This document shows positions 1 to 7,127 of a DNA stretch of 38,394 nt, in pieces. Under the pieces are notes generated by a model. That model was not told the DNA's origin. It saw only the letters and a list, made by a program, of their open reading frames with translations, and did no database searches. The stretch is from Fibrobacter succinogenes (GTDB lineage Bacteria; Fibrobacterota; Fibrobacteria; Fibrobacterales; Fibrobacteraceae): positions 1-38,394 of the forward strand of contig CACXXH010000015.1 in the NCBI GenBank assembly GCA_902771595.1, in the 5' to 3' direction. The first letter of the stretch is position 1. Each line of letters begins with the position of its first letter. The position numbers and the translations under genes are program-made.

Positions 1-307
1 TGGCGATCTGGCTCTTGAGCTTAATGATCTCAGCCTCTTTCTCGGCAAGGAGGTTCTCCCTTCCGGCATTCAGTGAAGCGCGTTCCTTTTCCAGTTTGAG
101 TTTCTCCTTCATAAGCTGCTCCGGCGTTCTTACCTTCGTTTTGAGACTGCTTAGGTCAATGTCCACCCCAAAAAGCGACTCCCCCTTTCCCTCTGACGGG
201 AACAGTTTTTTGGAATAGAGGACCGCCTTTTCATCGGCCACCTTGCCGATATTTCCCTCCCAGTCCGGTTTATGAAGGGAAAGCCACTGAATGAAAGAGC
301 CCTCCAT
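1..307 (-). CDS. Partial coiled-coil protein of unknown family, cut by the window edge
   Basis: On the minus strand an open frame runs from an ATG at 307 to the left edge without a stop (102 full codons seen). It begins MEGSFIQWLSLHKPDW and turns into a strongly charged helix (KEKLKLEKERASL, then ENLLAEKEAEIIKLKSQ) typical of a coiled coil. I do not recognise the family. A product of a mobile element (transposase or mobilisation protein) is possible, because the frame lies directly against the broken 5' end of the InlB-repeat gene on the other strand, but no terminal inverted repeat is visible. The frame stays open upstream of 307 into the neighbour's sequence, so the ATG may not be the original start. 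A chimeric join in the assembly cannot be excluded. Confidence 0.4.
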   Translation of the reverse strand, partial: MEGSFIQWLSLHKPDWEGNIGKVADEKAVLYSKKLFPSEGKGESLFGVDIDLSSLKTKVRTPEQLMKEKLKLEKERASLNAGRENLLAEKEAEIIKLKSQIA

Positions 308-2308
308 AGAAGAGAGAAGCGCTTCAATATCAGTTATGTAATGAATGAGGGTGCGGATACGGGCGACAATCCCAGTTCCTATACTATCGATACATCTTTT
401 GCCTTGAAGGCTCCGGCTGATATCGAAGGCTATGAGTTTGAAGGTTGGTTCTATGATGCTGCTTTCACTAACAAGGCAACCCAGGTAATTCAGGGAACGA
501 CGGGTGATAAGACCTTCTATGGCAAGTGGTCCAAGAAAACGTACAGGATCATGTATTTGGCCGACAATAATTCCTACGGTTCCATTTCGGACCAGTTTGT
601 GGAACATGGAACCACCATCACTCTCGAATCTGCGGGCATTTTCCGCCGTGCGGGCTACGAACAGAATGGTTGGTCGACAACTATGGGTGGAGCAAAGGGT
701 TATGAACTTGGTGAAGAATATACGGTTGTGGCTCCTGTTACGCTGTACCCGTCGTGGAGCTTGGTGACTTACACGATTACTTACGAATGTGATGGTTGTG
801 TAAATAACCCTCAGAATCCGACGACATATACGATTAATGATAAAAAGGACATAAAGTATCCCCAGTCGCGTGAAGGTTATGATTTTGGTGGTTGGTATAA
901 AGAAACAAATTATACAACAAAGGTTACGCAGATTGCAAAGGGCTCTTATGGTAACATTACTCTGTACGGAAAGTGGATTAAGGTCTATACCCTTTCCTAT
1001 GTGTTGAATGGTGGTGAGAAGGCCAACAGCAGGGTGTCTTACACAAGCGAAACGGCAACCTTCGCTTTGGGAGAAGCTTCGGGGCGTGAAGGTTACACCT
1101 TTGCTGGCTGGTACGATAATCCTGACTTCGAAGGCGATGCCGTGACGGAAGTCCCGCTAGGTTCCTCTGGCGACAAGACTTTCTACGCTAAGTGGACTCC
1201 CGAAGCGTACCCGATTGTCTACCACAATATCGAAGGTGCGACGTTCGAGACGCCGAATCCGGAAACGTACACGGTTGAAGACGGAAATATTGATCTCAAT
1301 AGCCCGTCTAAGACTGGATACAATTTCTTGGGCTGGTTCGTAAGTGAAGACGCTGAAGAGCCGGTGGCTGGTATTGCGGCTGGTTCTACTGGCGAGGCTC
1401 ATTTCTACGCCAAGTGGGAAAAGGTCTATCCGTTCCTGGTCAACGATTATGGTGCTATCAAGGTTTATGAAAATGAAAAAGGCCAATTGACCGCAGAAAT
1501 CGATGGTATGTCTAAGGGAGATGTTGACGTCATTACTCCTGAAGACAGTGTCTTCGTGAACTACATAAACTTCAATCGTGAATTTCCGGTTAATGCTGCC
1601 GATTCGGATAAGATGTATTCTACGATTGTCCTGCCGTTTAGTATTGATAAGAGCAAGGTTCCCTCTGCTGAGTTCTATGAACTCAAGGCTGTTGATGTCC
1701 CGAACAAAACTGTAGAATTCTGGTCGACTAAGGGAACTCTCCAGGCTAATACGCCTTACATTATTCGTACAGAAGAAGCAACACTTTCATTCAATCTCGA
1801 TGAAGGAGAGGCTGTTGCTCTCAATACGAGCGAATTGAATGATTCGAGGAGCGATGATGGCTTGTGGGAATTCCGCGGTACGTATTCCTATATAAAGTGG
1901 AGTGATCGTGTTGATGAATTAGGAAGGGCTTATGGCTTCAGGGCCCAGGCTGAAAATTCTTATGCGATTGGCTCGTTTGCAAGAATTGGATCGAGCGCGA
2001 CCACTCGTCCGTTCCGTGCCTATCTGCTGAAGGTGGCGAACCAGCAGGCCCGTCGCTATACACTGGCAAAATCCTCTGCTGCACTCAACATGGCTTCTAT
2101 AGTCGAAGAAACGGTCCCCAGCACGCTGAATGTCGTGATTGTGGACCGTGAAACGCAACAGACGACCGTCATCGGCACTCTTGATACCTCTACTGGCGAA
2201 ATCAAGGTTATCGATAGCTGGTTCGATATGAAGGGCCGCAAGCTGAATGGCAAGCCAACTGCCAAGGGAATTTACTATTATAACGGTAAACGAGTAATGG
2301 TGAAGTAG
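272..2308 (+). CDS. 5'-truncated InlB B-repeat surface protein
   Basis: Open frame of 678 codons with five InlB-type (Listeria-Bacteroides, PF09479/TIGR02543) repeats at about residues 18-86, 90-163, 165-235, 237-309 and 312-384. Each has the pattern YxIxY...G-Y-x-F-x-G-W...FYxKW. Residues 385-678 form a C-terminal region ending in a short domain (FDMKGRKLNGKP, then GIYYYNGKRVMVK) that resembles type IX secretion sorting tails of Bacteroidota and Fibrobacterota. There is no signal peptide: the first 17 residues come from sequence antisense to the fragment at 1-307, and recognisable repeat sequence begins only near base 320. I infer that the 5' part, with export signal and upstream repeats, was lost, so the ATG at 272 is fortuitous and this may be a pseudogene. 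Its stop lies one base before the first small peptide gene, suggesting one transcript. Confidence 0.7.
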   Translation: MKGKPLNERALHRREKRFNISYVMNEGADTGDNPSSYTIDTSFALKAPADIEGYEFEGWFYDAAFTNKATQVIQGTTGDKTFYGKWSKKTYRIMYLADNNSYGSISDQFVEHGTTITLESAGIFRRAGYEQNGWSTTMGGAKGYELGEEYTVVAPVTLYPSWSLVTYTITYECDGCVNNPQNPTTYTINDKKDIKYPQSREGYDFGGWYKETNYTTKVTQIAKGSYGNITLYGKWIKVYTLSYVLNGGEKANSRVSYTSETATFALGEASGREGYTFAGWYDNPDFEGDAVTEVPLGSSGDKTFYAKWTPEAYPIVYHNIEGATFETPNPETYTVEDGNIDLNSPSKTGYNFLGWFVSEDAEEPVAGIAAGSTGEAHFYAKWEKVYPFLVNDYGAIKVYENEKGQLTAEIDGMSKGDVDVITPEDSVFVNYINFNREFPVNAADSDKMYSTIVLPFSIDKSKVPSAEFYELKAVDVPNKTVEFWSTKGTLQANTPYIIRTEEATLSFNLDEGEAVALNTSELNDSRSDDGLWEFRGTYSYIKWSDRVDELGRAYGFRAQAENSYAIGSFARIGSSATTRPFRAYLLKVANQQARRYTLAKSSAALNMASIVEETVPSTLNVVIVDRETQQTTVIGTLDTSTGEIKVIDSWFDMKGRKLNGKPTAKGIYYYNGKRVMVK

Positions 2309-2309
2309 G

Positions 2310-2432
2310 ATGGATCAAAAAAAGGAATACATGCTACCTCAGATGAAGGTTGTGGTTCTGGACCTCAGTGCGAAGCTCTTGAGCGATAGTGATCCCGACT
2401 CATTTGAAGTTATCATTAAAGATCGTCCTTAA
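2310..2432 (+). CDS. Candidate RiPP-like precursor peptide 1 (40 aa)
   Basis: A 40-residue frame starts one base after the stop of the InlB-repeat gene and ends at TAA 2430-2432. It begins MDQKKEYMLPQMKVVVLDLS and ends IIKDRP. Aligned with the next peptide it shares M-x-x-KKEY-x-x-P-x-M-x-x-V-x-L and then LL-x-x-S, while the C-terminal halves differ. That is the pattern of a conserved leader and a variable core. Short peptides with a KKxYxxP start are common in Bacteroidota next to nucleotidyltransferase, PqqD and HPr-kinase-like genes (recalled, not searched). The ribosome site is weak (AGG touching the ATG), so translation probably depends on coupling to the upstream gene. No function is demonstrated. 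Confidence 0.6.
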   Translation: MDQKKEYMLPQMKVVVLDLSAKLLSDSDPDSFEVIIKDRP

Positions 2433-2446
2433 ACCAAGAGGAAAAG

Positions 2447-2581
2447 ATGGAAAAAAAGAAAGAATATGTTGCGCCGGAGATGGAAACGGTTGAACTGAAG
2501 GCTCAAGTCAGTTTGCTTGATAACAGCGAAATTGGGGGTGATACAGGTTTCGCCCCGTTCAAGCAGGACCCGCTGGCTTAA
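2447..2581 (+). CDS. Candidate RiPP-like precursor peptide 2 (44 aa)
   Basis: A 44-residue frame with a good ribosome site (GAGG five bases before ATG 2447). It begins MEKKKEYVAPEMETVELKAQ, continues VSLLDNSEIGGDTG and ends APFKQDPLA. The N-terminal 20 residues match the preceding peptide (KKEYxxPxMxxVxL); the C-terminal half is different, longer and rich in Gly, Asp and Pro. Ser and Thr in the tail could be phosphorylation or nucleotidylation sites if it is a substrate of the linked enzymes; this is inference. The TAA is followed, in the same frame, by one codon (GCC) and then the TTG taken as the nucleotidyltransferase start, so the pair is tightly coupled. The likely role is precursor of an exported modified peptide handled by the cassette at 22.7-26.0 kb. 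Confidence 0.65.
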   Translation: MEKKKEYVAPEMETVELKAQVSLLDNSEIGGDTGFAPFKQDPLA

Positions 2582-2584
2582 GCC

Positions 2585-3769
2585 TTGATTTCAGGTTCGG
2601 AGGAAAGACTCTTCACCCTCATTCGGCTTGCATTCGGTGCAGGCGAGGGGGAGTGTGCTAATTTCAACGTAGAGACCGCTAAAGAGTGGTCTCTTTTGTA
2701 TTCTCTGGCATCCAAACTTTCCGTTGTGGGTATTGTCTACGCGGGTATTTGCAAACTCCCGCAGGACCGCCGCCCGCCGTTGAACCTCGCCCTCCAGTGG
2801 GCGGGCGAAGCCGAGGCTATCCGCGGGCATAACCGCCTGATAAATGCCGAGGCGGCGCATCTTACGGAACTTTTCCAGAAGCAGGGGAGGCGGACCGCCA
2901 TCCTGAAGGGGGCGGCCAATGCCAGGTTGTATCCCGATGCGTTTATCCGGCAGTGCGGTGACATCGATATCTGGGTTGATGGCGGTCGCGAGAAGGTTGT
3001 CTCGCTTTTGCAGGACCTCGGGATGATGGCTCCCGAGCCGACGGAATCCTTCTTCCTTTCGCATGGCAAGTCCCGCGAAGAACTTTACGCCATGGCGAAG
3101 AGAAAGCTTGCTGTTTCCGGGCACCATGTGCATCTTGCGCAAAAGTTGAACGGAATCAGCGTCGAGGTGCATTTCAGGCCTTCTTCCGGGAACTTGAACC
3201 CGTTTACGAACCGGAGGCTGCAGCGCTACCTTCTCGCTGAACTCGCGCATACGGAACTTGCGCCGGAGGGCTTCTATATCCCGTCGCTCAAGTTTGCGCT
3301 TGCTATGCAGTTCTCGCATATCCAGCGCCATTTTGTCGCCGGTGGAATCGGCTTCAAGCAGGTTGCCGACTACTTCGTTTTGCTGCGGAACGCTTCGTCT
3401 TCCAATCGAGAAGAAATTGCCCGCCAGCTCCGCAAGTTCGGGTTCTATCGCATGTGCGGTGCGCTCATGTGGGTGCTCGGGTATGTGTTCGGGCTCGAAC
3501 GGGAACGCATGCTCTGCGCTCCGGATGCTTCCCGCGGCAAACTGATGCTGGAGCAGATTCTCCGAGGTGGCAACTTCGGATACTACGAGAAGGGGGAGGC
3601 CCTTTCGATTATCCCGAGGTGGTTCTTCCGGCGCCGTCGTGCGCTGCGTTTCCGGTCCTTCGCTCCGTCCGAAGTCTTCTGGTCGGAAGTTACCTACTGG
3701 AAACGCTTCATCCGCTCGATTCCCTACCGCATCAAGTTGCGCAAGGCCTCAATCCGCGAATTGTTTTAG
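2585..3769 (+). CDS. Nucleotidyltransferase family protein (PF14907-like), RiPP-associated
   Basis: A 394-residue protein with the architecture of the uncharacterised nucleotidyltransferase family PF14907. The strand-helix ILKGAANARLYPDAF (about 107-120) precedes the metal-binding GDIDIWV with D126 and D128, and a third acidic strand ISVEVHFRP holds E194 with H196. The helical C-terminal half is usual for the family. Members sit in lasso-peptide and related peptide clusters beside HPr-kinase-like genes; the substrate is thought to be the peptide or its phosphate tail, but that is not established here. The start is TTG 2585, because residues SEERLFTLIRLAFG align with family N-termini and an in-frame TAA lies one codon upstream; the ribosome site is not convincing. 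It closes the operon with the two small peptides and is followed by a strong terminator. Confidence 0.75.
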   Translation: MISGSEERLFTLIRLAFGAGEGECANFNVETAKEWSLLYSLASKLSVVGIVYAGICKLPQDRRPPLNLALQWAGEAEAIRGHNRLINAEAAHLTELFQKQGRRTAILKGAANARLYPDAFIRQCGDIDIWVDGGREKVVSLLQDLGMMAPEPTESFFLSHGKSREELYAMAKRKLAVSGHHVHLAQKLNGISVEVHFRPSSGNLNPFTNRRLQRYLLAELAHTELAPEGFYIPSLKFALAMQFSHIQRHFVAGGIGFKQVADYFVLLRNASSSNREEIARQLRKFGFYRMCGALMWVLGYVFGLERERMLCAPDASRGKLMLEQILRGGNFGYYEKGEALSIIPRWFFRRRRALRFRSFAPSEVFWSEVTYWKRFIRSIPYRIKLRKASIRELF

Positions 3770-3780
3770 TATTCCCCATC

Positions 3781-3820
3781 GTCATTCCGCAGTCGTGCGA
3801 AGCACGACAAGTGAATCCAT
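3781..3820. repeat. Short palindromic repeat, family A, copy 1
   Basis: GTCATTCCGCA, then a 7-bp hairpin (GTCGTGC, loop GAA, GCACGAC), then AAGTGAATCCAT. Both outer arms recur exactly at 6091-6126 around a different palindrome. This copy lies in the 3' intergenic space between convergent genes. Confidence 0.7.
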
Positions 3821-3854
3821 GGACGCTTGCTCCAACGGGGCTTTGATGTGACAA

Positions 3855-3886
3855 TAAAAAAGACCTCGGCAGAGCCGAGGCCTTTT
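3855..3886. terminator. Bidirectional intrinsic terminator
   Basis: Perfect 7-bp stem CCTCGGC / GCCGAGG with loop AGA, an A-run on the left and CCTTTT on the right. It lies between the convergent nucleotidyltransferase and GH45 genes and can serve both. Confidence 0.85.
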
Positions 3887-3903
3887 AACATGGGTTATTC
3901 TGA

Positions 3904-5409
3904 TTAGTATCTGTCTTTCAGCACCTGCGGGCATTCCACTTCCACGTAGTTGTGCTCGGGGTTGCCTGCGGACTGCATCCAATCGACAAGGAACATGCAG
4001 CCCTTCTTGGCTTGTTCATCGTTGCTGAAAGCCTTGTTGCATTTTTCGGTAAGGCACTTTGCATAGGTGCCTGCATTGTAGTTGCTTTCTTTTTCGCAGT
4101 CGGAGAGGAGGCCGCCGTATTGCTCACCTTGTGCACCCCAGCCCATGCTGGAGCAGCCGTTGAACATGCCTACGCCACCACCCGGGATCATGATATCGAA
4201 CTGTCCCTGTTGAACGTCACCACCGATGTTTGTCGTCATAATGATGAGCTTCTTGCCCTTGAGTTTTTTGGTGTTGGCGTTCGTAGAGTTGTAGTGACCT
4301 TCGCCGGTAAATGTGAGCTGGAAACACTTGCCGCAGGATCCACCGTCAGCAGCCGGAACAGCGGCGAATGCGAAACCGTATTCGTCACAGCCGTCAATGG
4401 TGAACGGAATCTGGCTTGTGCAAGCCATCATGTTTCCGCCGCTGCAGACGCTTCCTGCACCCCAGTCAGTACTTTCGGTCTTTCCCTTGTTGGTGCACTG
4501 CTTGGAATGGTAAGAAGTGTTTGTCGCTCCGGAGCAATGGGGCTTGCAGCAGTCCCAGTAACGGGTGGCCCAGCCGGAGCCGGATTTACCGCCGGTCGTT
4601 TTGATGTTCGGGCATCCGCCGGTCAACTGTCCAGAGGAACTGGACTGTACGCTAGAGCTGGACTTGGCGCTGGAACTGCTCTTCGGATTAGTAGAGGCTC
4701 CGAGGTTTTTGCATTCCTTGTTGTCGGGGTCGTAATAGCATTTCAAAGCACAAGAGTTGTCGTATGCGTATTTTTCACCCTTCGGACCAGTCTGCTCATT
4801 GTTTTTGCCGACGCATTTCGCTGACGGTGCATCGTAGCATTGTTGGTCGCCACATTGGGGACGTTGCTCAGAAGAAGATGATTTCGGTTGTTCTGTCGCA
4901 GAGGACTTGGCTTCGGAGGAAGAACTCTTTTCCTGGGCGGAGCTCTTGGGCTGCGGGACTGTGGCGGAAGATGCCGGAGTCACTACGCTGCTGGAAGAGA
5001 CGACGGGAATAGTTGCGGAACTGGCAATGACCGCGCTGGACGGCGGATTGACGGGGGTGGGAACGACTACATTGCCATTCTGGTCTGTGATGGAGCCGTC
5101 GGAGTTCAGGTTGACAACAGGCAGGATACCCAAGTCCAGGCCTGTGACGGTGGGATTTGCGTTCGCGTCGTAAATAATTCCGGTTTGCGGATCGTAGATA
5201 CCAACGGTAACTCCGGTAGTGGTGTTGACGATGAAACCTTCCTCGGTCTGTATAATCAGGTAATCCGCGTCGCTGGTGAAGAGCCAGCAGGGAATGGATG
5301 CGTTTGCTTCGTTCCCTGGATTCGGTTTTAATATGTCGTCGCCGGTGCAGTTCCAGGCAATCACCAATGCGCTGGAAAGCAGCAATGCTTTAAAGAATGG
5401 AAATTTCAT
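3904..5409 (-). CDS. GH45 endoglucanase, secreted or lipoprotein
   Basis: A 501-residue glycoside hydrolase family 45 cellulase, cutting internal beta-1,4 glucan bonds with inversion. The family signature TRYWDCCKPHC is at 282-292 with the catalytic base D286. FDIMIPGGGVGMFNGC (404-419) carries the second catalytic Asp (D405), and the domain is cysteine-rich as usual. The N-terminus (FKALLLSSALVIAWNC) looks like a signal peptide with a possible lipidated Cys21, though the lipobox is not canonical. A region of unknown role spans about 25-120. Ser-rich linkers at about 125-182 and 243-260 flank a small six-cysteine module (186-233). The start is the second ATG of a pair, with GAGG five bases upstream; an eight-residue longer start is less likely. 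No type-IX-like tail is seen. Confidence 0.92.
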   Translation of the reverse strand: MKFPFFKALLLSSALVIAWNCTGDDILKPNPGNEANASIPCWLFTSDADYLIIQTEEGFIVNTTTGVTVGIYDPQTGIIYDANANPTVTGLDLGILPVVNLNSDGSITDQNGNVVVPTPVNPPSSAVIASSATIPVVSSSSVVTPASSATVPQPKSSAQEKSSSSEAKSSATEQPKSSSSEQRPQCGDQQCYDAPSAKCVGKNNEQTGPKGEKYAYDNSCALKCYYDPDNKECKNLGASTNPKSSSSAKSSSSVQSSSSGQLTGGCPNIKTTGGKSGSGWATRYWDCCKPHCSGATNTSYHSKQCTNKGKTESTDWGAGSVCSGGNMMACTSQIPFTIDGCDEYGFAFAAVPAADGGSCGKCFQLTFTGEGHYNSTNANTKKLKGKKLIIMTTNIGGDVQQGQFDIMIPGGGVGMFNGCSSMGWGAQGEQYGGLLSDCEKESNYNAGTYAKCLTEKCNKAFSNDEQAKKGCMFLVDWMQSAGNPEHNYVEVECPQVLKDRY

Positions 5410-5595
5410 CATAACCTCATGTTTTTTGCCCAAACATTCTTGCCCCCATAAAATATATCCATATGGACAAATTGCGATGTAAAAAAAAGGTTAGGGTGAT
5501 GTCTGTCAATACAAAGTGTTCCCTAGATGTTCCTTGTAAAGAGCATGACTAGTTTGGGTAAGAAAAATGAAACTTTTCTACCCGAAAAAAATGTG

Positions 5596-7107
5596 CTACA
5601 GCGTTGCAATAAAGGCGTTCAGGGTAAGGCCGCCGTGGCTTGTGACGATGCGCTTCGCTTTTGAATTCTTCGACGGATCGAGTGCTGGGCATTCTTGCAA
5701 CAAGTTTGTTGTGCAAGTGTATTTCACGCCGTTTGTCGTAAAGTCCTTCGGGGAAAGGATGGCGACGGTGAGCTGCTTGCCCGCTTTGTCGAGGCTGCGG
5801 GCGAGCTCGGTGAGTTTGCATCCTATTTGCGCATAAAGTGCGGGCGCATCGCAGTCGAGTCTTTTTCCGTAAGGAGGATTCAAGAGCATTACGGGGGAGG
5901 AGCCTTCCGAGCATGCTCCGGTGATTTCTTCGGCGGTATAGCTGAAGATGTCCCTGAGTTTCGGGGCTATGGAGTCCGGCGCTTTTTCTTTGAGCGGGCT
6001 GCTTTGTACGTTGTACTTGATGATTTCGACGGCGCGTTCCGAGATGTCGCTGGTGATTATTGCGAGTGGACGCGCTTGCTTATTTTGATTGTCATTCCGC
6101 AGCCCCGCAGGGGCAAGTGAATCCATTGAAGAAACAATGTGCTTCCACGTCGCTTCCTTGAAGGCGGGCTGGTGCTTTAGTGCGAAGTCGCGGCACGCGC
6201 CGGGAATGAGCCCGTTTGCCTTGTATGCGGCTTCGAGGCTGAACGTGCCGCTCCCTGCCATAAGGTCGAAGAGTGTGATCGGTGCGGCGACGAGCGCAGA
6301 TGCCTCGAACAGCATCGCTGCGGCAATGGTTTCTTTGAGCGGGGCGTCGTTGACGTGCCGCTCGTGACCGCGCTTGTAGAGTTCTTCACCCGCGAGGTCG
6401 AGCCAGAGGGTGCAACGGTCGTCGAGGAAGTTTACGTAGAGTTTTTGGGTTGCGAGATGCCGATCCTGACCTGCGTCAGGATGACGTCCTGGTGCGAGAA
6501 GCCGATCCTGACCTACGTCAGGATGACGTTCTGGTGAGGAATGTTGATCCTGACCTGCGTCAGGATGACTCGGGGCGGGGCCGTCAAACGATTCTTCGAT
6601 TACCTTGTACAGTCTCTCGGCGATGGCGGCGCTGTGGTACAGGCGCGAATGCTTGCAGGTGACGTGTATGGATAATGAGTTCCCAGTTCCTAGTTCCGAG
6701 TTACTAGGAGTGGACACACTTGCGCTTCGCGCTTCGGTGTGACGTTGGAGCAACGGCGCTGCGGTTTTGCGCAGGTACAGTTCCCACGGGATTTCGGCGG
6801 CCTTCTTCTCGAGATCACGGAAGTTTTCGGCCTTGAAGTCGGCGATGTGTATCAGTACGCGGTTCGCGATGCGGCTATAGGCGACAGCTTTCCAGGCTTC
6901 GACGATTTTCGCCGTGAATTCCACCTTGCCGTCTCCGACAATGCGGAACTGACCGGCCGCATCTGCGGCGTCTGCGACGGTTTCAATGCCTACGCTTTTT
7001 AACTCTTCGACAAGAGTTTGTTCGAAGCCGAGCGGAACAACCGCCAAAAAACGGTGCGGTTTCCCGATAACCTGCCTCTTGAGGCGTTTTTCGAGAGCCG
7101 CTTCCAT
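5596..7107 (-). CDS. THUMP-domain 23S rRNA methyltransferase (RlmL N-terminal-half type) with in-frame palindromic insertions
   Basis: A 503-residue SAM-dependent RNA methyltransferase, probably forming N2-methylguanosine in 23S rRNA like the N-terminal half of E. coli RlmL. It has an N-terminal ferredoxin-like/THUMP region (about 15-245), SAM motif I FDLMAGSGTF (280-289) and the catalytic NPPYG (410-414). Compared with my memory of the family it has three extra surface segments, each encoded by a palindromic repeat: about 123-144 (base 6678-6741), 181-216 (three 14-residue units with xPDxGQD) and 328-344 (family A repeat). All keep the frame and fall in loops, so the enzyme may still be active. 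ATG 7107 has TAGG nearby, and the gene follows the aminotransferase by 20 bases, probably co-transcribed. Confidence 0.85.
   Translation of the reverse strand: MEAALEKRLKRQVIGKPHRFLAVVPLGFEQTLVEELKSVGIETVADAADAAGQFRIVGDGKVEFTAKIVEAWKAVAYSRIANRVLIHIADFKAENFRDLEKKAAEIPWELYLRKTAAPLLQRHTEARSASVSTPSNSELGTGNSLSIHVTCKHSRLYHSAAIAERLYKVIEESFDGPAPSHPDAGQDQHSSPERHPDVGQDRLLAPGRHPDAGQDRHLATQKLYVNFLDDRCTLWLDLAGEELYKRGHERHVNDAPLKETIAAAMLFEASALVAAPITLFDLMAGSGTFSLEAAYKANGLIPGACRDFALKHQPAFKEATWKHIVSSMDSLAPAGLRNDNQNKQARPLAIITSDISERAVEIIKYNVQSSPLKEKAPDSIAPKLRDIFSYTAEEITGACSEGSSPVMLLNPPYGKRLDCDAPALYAQIGCKLTELARSLDKAGKQLTVAILSPKDFTTNGVKYTCTTNLLQECPALDPSKNSKAKRIVTSHGGLTLNAFIATL
6091..6126. repeat. Short palindromic repeat, family A, copy 2, inside the methyltransferase gene
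   Basis: The arms GTCATTCCGCA and AAGTGAATCCAT are identical to the copy at 3781, but the core is a different palindrome (GCCCC, loop GCA, GGGGC). It is read in frame on the minus strand as MDSLAPAGLRND. Confidence 0.75.
6462..6573. repeat. Three tandem 42-bp palindromic repeats (family B) inside the methyltransferase gene
   Basis: Units start at 6462, 6504 and 6546. Each carries the perfect stem ATCCTGAC / GTCAGGAT with loop CTGC or CTAC, then GACGT(C/T)CTGGTG in the first two. The 42-base period is exactly 14 codons, so the frame is kept. The related element at 17238 shares CTGAC, GTCAG and GACGTTCTGG. Confidence 0.85.
6678..6741. repeat. Composite repeat (family C) inside the methyltransferase gene
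   Basis: A segment rich in AGTTCC, TAGTTCC and GAGTTACTAGG is followed by an imperfect palindrome from CACACT to GTGTG (6715-6741). The 14-mer TAGTTCCGAGTTAC (6691-6704) recurs as its reverse complement at 36635-36648, upstream of the tonB gene. Confidence 0.5.
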
Positions 7108-7127
7108 CTTTACCTACAGTCTGTGTA

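Noticed and set aside
272..2308. ATG 272 as the natural start of an intact InlB-repeat gene
   Set aside because: The first 17 codons are antisense to another protein, there is no signal peptide, and repeat homology starts mid-unit.
5556..5583. Hairpin GGGTA...TACCC as terminator of the methyltransferase gene
   Set aside because: Read leftwards it is not followed by a T-run and the stem has a mismatch; too weak to call.
6462..6573. Tandem repeats as a CRISPR array
   Set aside because: Repeats are palindromic 42-bp units without unique spacers, and they lie inside a gene.
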